This document shows, piece by piece, positions 7,953 through 14,481 of a stretch of 16,640 nucleotides of DNA. Every line of letters starts with the position of its first letter. The first letter of the stretch is position 1. This DNA is from G020354785 sp964580815 (GTDB taxonomy: Bacteria > Bacteroidota > Bacteroidia > Bacteroidales > UBA10428). The notes beneath the pieces are model-generated. The model saw only the letters and a program-made list of their open reading frames with translations. It had not been told where the DNA came from and ran no database searches. Both the position numbers and the translations under genes were made by a program. Location: positions 1-16,640 of the forward strand of contig CAZOLY010000071.1 of assembly GCA_964580815.1 (NCBI GenBank), read 5' to 3'.

Positions 7953-7960
7953 CAAAAATA
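7953..7960 (-). promoter_or_regulatory. Candidate -7 promoter box of resB-ccsA
   Basis: Read on the minus strand, the sequence is TATTTTTG, matching TAnnTTTG at all fixed positions. It lies 37 bases upstream of the resB ATG. No clear -33 TTTG is seen. Together with the box at 8046 it makes the 177-base gap a divergent promoter region. Confidence 0.38.
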
Positions 7961-8045
7961 AAAATAATAATAGTCAGGCTCTCATACCCATTAAAAAAAA
8001 CAGCACTTTATTGTTTAAATTCAATGCTTTTGGGAAAAAAAATTA

Positions 8046-8053
8046 TATGTTTG
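8046..8053 (+). promoter_or_regulatory. Candidate -7 promoter box of the membrane protein/propeller operon
   Basis: TATGTTTG fits TAnnTTTG fully and lies 39 bases before the preferred ATG at 8093. If used, transcription would start near 8058-8060, which rules out the in-frame ATG at 8024 as the translation start. A second, poorer candidate (TAACTTTTTG) is at 8071-8080. Confidence 0.38.
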
Positions 8054-8092
8054 TTTCAGGAATTCTACGGTAACTTTTTGAATCTTTTCAAT

Positions 8093-9943
8093 ATGAATAA
8101 TAAAATAAAGAAGGTTATTAACATAATAACAACTTTTTTAATATTTGCTTTATTATTCCTGTATTTCTGGCAGCGGGTTGATCCCAGATTAATCGATTTC
8201 AAACAGCAACCCATCTTTCTGACAGACTTTAGTTTTTTGAATGAGTATTTGGTCCTGCCAGGCGGACTGGGTGAGTATTTATCACTTTTTATTTCACAGT
8301 TTTTTCACTTTGCACTGGCAGGAGCCCTGTTACTTGTATTGGTTCTGTATTTTATAATGTTTTTAACAAAAAAATTTTTGTCAGTATTTTTTGCGCCAGA
8401 TTATGTATATATCCTCAAATTTCTCCCTGTTATTCTTTTAACCTATTTGCACAGTAAGTATTCCTATACATTAAAACCTGATATAATTATTATTATATCT
8501 CTGCTATTAACAATGGGGTATTACTATTTTATTAATAACAGGATTCTGTTGAAGATTGCACTATTTATAGTGTTTTCAGCTATTTCTATTATGCTTTTTG
8601 GGGGTGTATCCCTGATGTTATTCTCTTCTCTTGCAATTCTTCTTGAGATTGGGAATAAAAAAAGTGGTTACATCAGAATAGTATTTTTATATATCATTGT
8701 TGCATCTGTTTTTACTTTTATTGTAGGATCATACTCTCCATACATGAATTTTAAGAAGGTCCTGTTTGATATATTTGTCCCGGAAAAATACTATAAACCT
8801 TTTTTAACTTTATATCCTCTTTTTTTATTTTACCCTGTAACCGTAATTCTGGGATTAATATTTTCAGATAAGATACTGGAAAATAAGTTTGTTGATAATG
8901 CAAAAAAAGGCATATTCTGGATTGTCATGGCAATAGTAAACATAATACCGGTTGTTTTATTATTATATACCATAAGGTTTTCTAATAATAGAAACGATAA
9001 AGCCCTAATTGAATTAAACTACTATGCTGAAAATAATGACTGGTATTATGTTTTAGAGGCAGGAGAGAAACTGCCTCCTAAAGACAGGCTTGTTTTATTT
9101 CAGATCAACAGGGCTTTATATTTTAGAGGAAGACTTCTGGATGATTTATTTAATTATAATCAGATATGGGGTGAAGACGGATTGATACTGACACGTTATT
9201 ATAACAGCAGGATCTTAATGCCAATTAGTGATTATTATTTCGATCTGGGCTTTATAAAAGAATCTTTGCATTGGGCTAATGAGGCGCTGACCAAAAATGA
9301 ACTTCAACCTGCTGCACTTAAAAGAATTGCACTATCATATTTAATACTCGGTGAACATAAAAAATCTGAGAAATATTTAAATATACTTTTAAAATCAATA
9401 ATTTATAGAAAATGGGCTAACCATTATCTGGAGTATTTAAATAACGAAGATCTGATTGAATCAGATCCTTTCATTCAGAAAAAGAGGGATTTAATGCCAA
9501 AGCATGATTATTATGCCAATATAAATGAACCTGCCCTCGATTTGTATAATCTACTACAGGAAAATCCGAAAAATAAGATGGCATTTGAATATTATATTGC
9601 AGTATCTTTATTAAAACATGAGCTCGGCGATGTAGTAAATAATTTACATTACTTGTCAGAATTAAATTACAGCAGTATGCCAAGACTTGTTGAAGAGGCT
9701 ATTTTAATTTATGTACTGCGCCGGGAAGGAAAAGATGCACAGATAGGATCCATTAATGTTAGTCGCTTTACAAAAGAACAGTTTAACAGCTATAACAACA
9801 TACTCAATGTTAAATACGGGAATGATTTTGGGCTTGCTCAAAAAGAATTGTCTGAATATTTTGGAAATACGTTATGGTATTATCTGCATTACGTAAGTCC
9901 CATAACCACAAAGAGAGAAATTAAAGAAAGGGATATTGAATGA
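8093..9943 (+). CDS. Polytopic membrane protein with C-terminal TPR-like region (DUF6057-like)
   Basis: The function is unknown. From the ATG at 8093 the product has 616 residues: about nine or ten membrane segments in the first 300 residues, then a soluble helical tail (about 315-616). The tail has TPR-like helix pairs, for example ESLHWANEALTKNELQPAAL, then AYLILGEHKKSEKYLNILL-type and LLQENPKNKMAFEYYIAVSL-type units. This layout resembles the Bacteroidota family DUF6057, recalled from memory. The reading frame stays open upstream to an ATG at 8024. I prefer 8093 because MNNKIKKVINIITTFLIF gives a normal lysine-rich start before the first helix and lies downstream of a -7 box. Its stop overlaps the next start by 4 bases (ATGA), so the two proteins are translationally coupled and probably act together at the membrane. 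Confidence 0.85.
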   Translation: MNNKIKKVINIITTFLIFALLFLYFWQRVDPRLIDFKQQPIFLTDFSFLNEYLVLPGGLGEYLSLFISQFFHFALAGALLLVLVLYFIMFLTKKFLSVFFAPDYVYILKFLPVILLTYLHSKYSYTLKPDIIIIISLLLTMGYYYFINNRILLKIALFIVFSAISIMLFGGVSLMLFSSLAILLEIGNKKSGYIRIVFLYIIVASVFTFIVGSYSPYMNFKKVLFDIFVPEKYYKPFLTLYPLFLFYPVTVILGLIFSDKILENKFVDNAKKGIFWIVMAIVNIIPVVLLLYTIRFSNNRNDKALIELNYYAENNDWYYVLEAGEKLPPKDRLVLFQINRALYFRGRLLDDLFNYNQIWGEDGLILTRYYNSRILMPISDYYFDLGFIKESLHWANEALTKNELQPAALKRIALSYLILGEHKKSEKYLNILLKSIIYRKWANHYLEYLNNEDLIESDPFIQKKRDLMPKHDYYANINEPALDLYNLLQENPKNKMAFEYYIAVSLLKHELGDVVNNLHYLSELNYSSMPRLVEEAILIYVLRREGKDAQIGSINVSRFTKEQFNSYNNILNVKYGNDFGLAQKELSEYFGNTLWYYLHYVSPITTKREIKERDIE

Positions 9944-11481
9944 TTAAGAAGAAGTATATAATAATTTTAATTGTATTACTTGCATTAACCGGTATTTTAT
10001 TATTCCGTTTTTATAAGCATCGCGGGATAGCTGAATATAATGAAAACAACAGAATACCCGAAATCTTTCCTGATTACACTTCAACGGTTATACCTCCTAA
10101 CATAGCTCCTATAAACTTCGCCATCAATGAGAAGGCAGATAAGTATTATGTCTCAATATATTCAGACAATAGTAAGGGAATAAGAATCGCATCCCGGAAT
10201 AATAAAATAACCATACCATTAAGAAAATGGAAAAGGTTTCTTGCCAGTAATGCCGGCAGTTCATTTTTTATTGATATATATTTTAAAGCAAAGGGAGGTG
10301 GATGGGAAAAATTCGAAACGATAACCAATACTATTGCTGCTGAGCAGATAGATAGCTACGTTGTCTTCAGATTAATAAATCCGGCATACATACTATGGGA
10401 AAAAATGGGTATTTACCAGAGAAATGTTGAGAATTATTCTATGAAGCCGGTTTTGGTTAACCTGACAACCGAAAAAAACTGTATGAACTGTCATACTTTT
10501 TGTGCTAATAATCCCAATAAAATGATGTTGCATTTGAGGGGCTCTCCTGGCGGAACCATATTATATGATGAGGGTAATGTACAAATGCTGAATACTTCTA
10601 CACTTTTCACAATGTCATCATGCGTTTATCCTTCATGGCATCCCGATGGAAATATTATTGCTTTTTCAGTTAACAAAATAAAGCAGAAATTTCATTCTGC
10701 AGGAATCAGTGGCCAGACTGTAATTGACATGGCTTCTGATCTTGTATTATATGATATTAAAAAGAACATGATAACTACTTCTCCGTGTATTTCTACCAGG
10801 AGGTTGGAAAATTTACCTAGCTGGTCACCTGATGGAAAATATCTGTATTTTATCAGCGGTCCTGAATATAATGAGGACGTCCCTGATACATTGGTTAAAT
10901 ATGACTTAATGAGAATTTCTTATGATGCCAGTACAGGTAAATGGGGTGAGATAGACACAGTGTTATTAGCCAAAGAAACAGGAAAAAGCATTTCTTTTCC
11001 TGAAATCTCTCCGGATGGCAGGTATTTACTGTTTTGCATGGCTGATTATGGATATTTCACCATTTATTCACCCAGCAGTGACCTGTACCTTATGGATTTA
11101 AAAACATTTGATTATAAGAAGCCCGATATTAACAGTTCTCAAGTTGAAAGTTTCCATTCGTGGTCATCAAACAGTAAATGGTTTTTATTTGCCAGTAAGA
11201 GGGTTGACGGACTTAACACCATGATTTTTTTCAGTTATATTGATGATGAGGGTAATGCACATAAACCCTTCCTGCTGCCGCAGAAGGATCCTGCTTTTTA
11301 CGGTACGTTTATTTATAATTTTAACAGGCCAGTATTTGTAAAGGGAAAAGTGGAGATCAATGCGAAAAGACTTACAAAAACTGCATATAGCAAGATTCAG
11401 AAAGTGAACTTCGATCCCGATGTAGATATTGATGCCCTGTCAGGCGCAACGAAAATAAAAAAAGAAGATAAACAGAATTAG
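9940..11481 (+). CDS. Membrane-anchored TolB/PD40-type beta-propeller with a CXXCH heme c motif
   Basis: The 513-residue protein starts with a signal anchor (hydrophobic 6-23 after MIKKK), so the rest is extracytoplasmic. Residues about 35-170 form an uncharacterised beta-rich domain. A single haem-attachment motif, CMNCH, lies at 181-185. PD40/TolB-like blades follow, marked by YPSWHPDG (230-237), LPSWSPDG (292-299), FPEISPDG (353-360) and a degenerate fourth, FHSWSSNS (about 405). CXXCH makes it a likely c-type cytochrome or haem-bearing propeller; M195, M196 and H198 just after the motif are possible sixth ligands. The gene overlaps the preceding membrane-protein gene by 4 bases and is divergent from resB-ccsA, whose products could attach its haem. 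Electron-transfer role and partner are unknown. Extra cysteines C188, C228 and C283 are not in CXXCH. Haem binding is inferred, not shown. Confidence 0.88.
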   Translation: MIKKKYIIILIVLLALTGILLFRFYKHRGIAEYNENNRIPEIFPDYTSTVIPPNIAPINFAINEKADKYYVSIYSDNSKGIRIASRNNKITIPLRKWKRFLASNAGSSFFIDIYFKAKGGGWEKFETITNTIAAEQIDSYVVFRLINPAYILWEKMGIYQRNVENYSMKPVLVNLTTEKNCMNCHTFCANNPNKMMLHLRGSPGGTILYDEGNVQMLNTSTLFTMSSCVYPSWHPDGNIIAFSVNKIKQKFHSAGISGQTVIDMASDLVLYDIKKNMITTSPCISTRRLENLPSWSPDGKYLYFISGPEYNEDVPDTLVKYDLMRISYDASTGKWGEIDTVLLAKETGKSISFPEISPDGRYLLFCMADYGYFTIYSPSSDLYLMDLKTFDYKKPDINSSQVESFHSWSSNSKWFLFASKRVDGLNTMIFFSYIDDEGNAHKPFLLPQKDPAFYGTFIYNFNRPVFVKGKVEINAKRLTKTAYSKIQKVNFDPDVDIDALSGATKIKKEDKQN

Positions 11482-12656
11482 GTAATTTCTGCTATTCCCT
11501 CTATTTCGACCAGTAAATTTTCTCTGCATATATCGGCCACGAGGTAATTAATCGGAACTCCCCTGTAATAAGAATTACATATTTCTTTTACTGCATTAAT
11601 TTCCGAGATATTCTTAACATAAACCCTTATAAATGAGAATGATATTTTTTCATAATTATTGCTGATTCCGGCGTTGTTGAGATTGGTTTTTGAAATTAGA
11701 TTAGAGATATTTTCTATTGTTACCTCAGTTTGCTGCCTTACATCGTTTATGCCAATAGTTCTTTCTTCCCGGATTGATGCGGTGCCCGATACATAAATTG
11801 TCTTCTTGTCATTAATAGAGATATATTTTGCCCTTTCAAACTTTGGTGCAGATTTTTTATTCTCCTGAACCAATGAATTACCGACCAGGACACCCTGCGA
11901 ATAATCATAGGCATCAGTTTGAGCAGGGTTCTTTAAAGGAACAATGTTAACACCGTTATTAGGCTTTATTGCAATAAATTCAAGGATTATTCCCCCTGCA
12001 TTCATGCCTATACCTGTTGATGCCGGATATCCATGTTCAAATTTTTCTTTGGAATAATAAACACCCCTCACATCATTTAATACCTGGTAATTCTGATATT
12101 TTTTCCCGGTGTCAGTATTTATGCTTAGTATGCCCTCGACATAATTCCATTGCCTTATGACATCTGAGAAGGTCATTGATTCACTGCTCAGAATCTGCTT
12201 CATCAGGCTATAAGCACCATCTGCCTGTGTTGAATAGCTCTTGTCGAGTTTTTCAACAGATATGCCTCCGGCAAACAGCTGTGTGTAATCCCTGGTATTT
12301 ATTGTTGTATAATATATTCCTTCATTGTTCCTGTAATTTATTTTAGTATCCTTAGTTATATTCATCAGAACCAGTAGTTCGACAGTAATCAGAAAGCCGT
12401 TGTCAGGAAGCTGTGCAATAACACTTGAAGAAGGCAATTGGCTGTATATAATTTTTAATGAACGAAAAATTTCTTCCTTTAATTTCGTGTATTCATCGTT
12501 TGATTCTGTTTTAATGAAAAACAACTGATGAATTATTTGATATTCCTGAGAGTTTTTAATGTAGTTTTTTAATTCTCCGATGCATTCATCCAACTGTTCG
12601 CGAAATTCTGAACCTTTCTTTGGCAGGATGTAAAACCTTCTGATAAAATTTTTCAT
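11478..12656 (-). CDS. Chorismatase (FkbO/Hyg5/XanB2)-like protein with RidA-type fold
   Basis: The 392-residue soluble protein has no signal peptide. Its second half resembles the FkbO/Hyg5/XanB2 chorismatase group: YPASTGIGMNAGG (about 210-222), a PLKNPAQTDAYDYS segment, PKFERAKYI, then the RidA/YjgF-like core ISINDKKTIYVSGTASI followed by DVRQQTEVTIENISNLI. Characterised members hydrolyse chorismate to dihydroxycyclohexadienoate or 3-/4-hydroxybenzoate. The N-terminal 130 residues are diverged and the exact reaction cannot be assigned. No aromatic-polyene, siderophore or quinone genes are next to it. Its stop codon overlaps the stop of the propeller gene on the opposite strand (TAG at 11479-11481; TAA complement at 11478-11480), with no terminator between them. 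A non-catalytic RidA-like role is an alternative. Confidence 0.68.
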   Translation of the reverse strand: MKNFIRRFYILPKKGSEFREQLDECIGELKNYIKNSQEYQIIHQLFFIKTESNDEYTKLKEEIFRSLKIIYSQLPSSSVIAQLPDNGFLITVELLVLMNITKDTKINYRNNEGIYYTTINTRDYTQLFAGGISVEKLDKSYSTQADGAYSLMKQILSSESMTFSDVIRQWNYVEGILSINTDTGKKYQNYQVLNDVRGVYYSKEKFEHGYPASTGIGMNAGGIILEFIAIKPNNGVNIVPLKNPAQTDAYDYSQGVLVGNSLVQENKKSAPKFERAKYISINDKKTIYVSGTASIREERTIGINDVRQQTEVTIENISNLISKTNLNNAGISNNYEKISFSFIRVYVKNISEINAVKEICNSYYRGVPINYLVADICRENLLVEIEGIAEIT

Positions 12657-12753
12657 TAAGTTTTATTTAATTTCATCCGGGTTACAGCAAGCAACTGGTA
12701 TATTTCTCAGTATACTTTGCATATTTTTCCGGATGCATGAAATTTAGAAGGTG

Positions 12754-12761
12754 CAAATTTA
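12754..12761 (-). promoter_or_regulatory. Candidate -7 promoter box of the chorismatase-like gene
   Basis: The minus strand reads TAAATTTG, matching TAnnTTTG, about 98 bases upstream of the ATG at 12656. No -33 element is evident. The remaining 218-base gap (12657-12874) shows no small gene; a weak 7-bp dyad CATCCGG/CCGGATG (12674, 12729) is probably chance. Confidence 0.28.
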
Positions 12762-12874
12762 AAAATTTTTATGAATATTTATTTAAATCGCTTAATTAGC
12801 TTTTATTTTTATGACAGAAAATATAATCATTGGATAGATACAGCTAAAAATAAACCGGATTGAACAGGTATTTA

Positions 12875-13246
12875 TCAGATATACTTTGAAATAATTTCGT
12901 ATAACCTGTCAGGTTTTATGGGTTTTGGAATATAATCATCAAATCCCAGGCTGAGGAATTTCATTTTATCACCTTTTAATGCATAGGCTGTTTCAGCAAT
13001 TATAGGAAGGTTCTTTCTTATTTTTTTTATCTCAATCATCGCACTCGAACCATCTAACTCAGGCAGTTTAATATCCATTAAAACCAGATCGATATCGGGA
13101 TTATCCTTTACAATTTCGATAGCTTCATTTCCATTTTCTGCAAGTATTGTATTAATACCCTTTGAGGTGAGAAAGCTTTTAAAAAGTTCACAACTTGCCA
13201 TATCATCTTCTACGACAAGTATTGTTTTTCCTGCACTATGTTTCAT
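12875..13246 (-). CDS. Stand-alone response-regulator receiver domain (CheY-like)
   Basis: The protein is 123 residues and consists of a receiver domain only, with no output domain. Visible landmarks are the acidic pocket E13-D14-D15, the phosphoacceptor D58 in LVLMDIKLPELDG, the switch T86 in IIAETAYALKGD, and K108 in DYIPKPI. The TAYALKGDK...GFDDYIPKPI pattern is that of receivers attached to hybrid histidine kinases, so it may take phosphate from such a kinase and pass it on or act by protein contact. No kinase is in the window. It lies downstream of the PorP/SprF gene on the same strand but 153 bases away, so a separate transcript is likely. Confidence 0.93.
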   Translation of the reverse strand: MKHSAGKTILVVEDDMASCELFKSFLTSKGINTILAENGNEAIEIVKDNPDIDLVLMDIKLPELDGSSAMIEIKKIRKNLPIIAETAYALKGDKMKFLSLGFDDYIPKPIKPDRLYEIISKYI

Positions 13247-13383
13247 CCGTTAATTATTCTGTTTATATATGGCCAGTAAAATTGCAAAAAATTCCGGAAA
13301 CAAATCAATTAATAATATTTAATATTTTCAATATACTCTCTGGTTTTTTCTCTGAAATATAAGAATTTTACTCATATATATAA

Positions 13384-13391
13384 CAAAATTA
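13384..13391 (-). promoter_or_regulatory. Candidate -7 promoter box of the receiver-domain gene
   Basis: The minus strand reads TAATTTTG, the same octamer as the htpG box, just after the PorP stop (13400) and 138 bases before the receiver gene start. The long leader and very AT-rich surroundings make this uncertain. Confidence 0.25.
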
Positions 13392-13399
13392 TATAAAAA

Positions 13400-14377
13400 T
13401 CAATAAACATTTAACCATTTGTATCTTCTGGCATTATCTCCAAATTTAACAGATGCCATTATTTCATGTGAACCTATAGTATGGCTCATCAGGGAATTAA
13501 AATTATAATCGAATGCATAGCCTATATAATACCTGTTAATTCTGGTGCCTGCAAAAATTATCAGGGCAGATCCGGTTCTGAATGAAATTCCGCCCCAGTA
13601 ATCATATTTATATGTTACTGTTGTGGTTAAATCAAGTTGGGGTCTGAAGGGATGTGATACTTTTAACAGAAAAGAAGGCTCAATTGTCAGGTTATCATTT
13701 ACATTATAAATATAACCTCCCAGCAGGTTATAATTTCTTTTTACACTATACTCGCTATCTTGTTTGTTTCCAAATTTTATCGCAGACTGCAATAATTGCA
13801 TTACTGAAATTCCTGCATAAAAATTATGGGATGAAATATATGCTCCAAAATTCGCATCCGGAATATACAGAGATTGCTTATTCCCATTTATTAAGTCATC
13901 ATTTAAATCATCCGAAAATACTAAATTTTCGGAGTTTAGTTTAAACTGGAACAGTACCCCTGAAAGGCCAAAAGATAACCGGTAATCAGAGAAATCTATA
14001 TGATAGGAATATGTCCCTTCCAGTCCGGTCCGGTCTATAGGTCCGTTCTTATCATTATATAAATGTGCTCCCCACCCAACTCTTCCTGACCTTGAGCTCA
14101 TCCTTCTTTTCTTCCTGATAGATGCATCTTTTGAAATAAAACTATTCTTTAAAATTCTTGATTCACAGGTTATTGCATGGGTTCTTGGAGTTCCCTTAAA
14201 ACCTATCCACTGTTCACGGGCAATAACATTAACTGAAGTATATCCTTCACTTCCGGCAATTGCAGGATTTAAAAGAAATTTATTAAATGTATACTGGCTA
14301 TAAATTGGTATTTGCTGTGCGATTAATGTTAAAAATTGAAAGACAGCAATGTATAGCAAAAATATTAATCTTAACAT
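13400..14377 (-). CDS. PorP/SprF-family type IX secretion system outer-membrane protein
   Basis: The 325-residue protein has a signal peptide (MLRLIFLLYIAVFQFLTLIA, cleaved before QQ at about 21) and then the family hallmark IPIYSQYTFNKFLLNPAIAG (24-43) and REQWIGFKGTPRTH. The rest is a run of alternating beta strands ending in a strand-like segment, as expected for an outer-membrane beta barrel (SGRVGWGAHLYND, YIGYAFDYNF). PorP/SprF proteins work with the type IX secretion system, and SprF-type members are needed to export particular cargo with type B C-terminal domains. The gene directly upstream in the same direction (105 bases) encodes exactly such a cargo, so this copy is best read as its dedicated partner. 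It is not the core porP of the porKLMN cluster, since no such genes are adjacent. Confidence 0.92.
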   Translation of the reverse strand: MLRLIFLLYIAVFQFLTLIAQQIPIYSQYTFNKFLLNPAIAGSEGYTSVNVIAREQWIGFKGTPRTHAITCESRILKNSFISKDASIRKKRRMSSRSGRVGWGAHLYNDKNGPIDRTGLEGTYSYHIDFSDYRLSFGLSGVLFQFKLNSENLVFSDDLNDDLINGNKQSLYIPDANFGAYISSHNFYAGISVMQLLQSAIKFGNKQDSEYSVKRNYNLLGGYIYNVNDNLTIEPSFLLKVSHPFRPQLDLTTTVTYKYDYWGGISFRTGSALIIFAGTRINRYYIGYAFDYNFNSLMSHTIGSHEIMASVKFGDNARRYKWLNVY

Positions 14378-14481
14378 AAGGGTTTATAGTTTTCAGTCTT
14401 GTTTATTAAAAAATAATTTATGAGCAACACTATAATTTCAAATTATTAAAGTCCGCTAAGATACGATTGAAGATTAGTTAT

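Noticed and set aside
7888..8073. Plus-strand 61-codon open frame across the resB-membrane protein gap
   Set aside because: It overlaps the resB start on the other strand and both candidate promoter boxes; low-complexity lysine/asparagine translation.
10501..10630. Second haem motif in the propeller protein
   Set aside because: C188 and C228 are single cysteines without CXXCH spacing.
12674..12735. Inverted CATCCGG/CCGGATG in the gap upstream of the chorismatase-like gene
   Set aside because: Only 7 bp with a 48-base spacer and no extension; expected by chance at this length.
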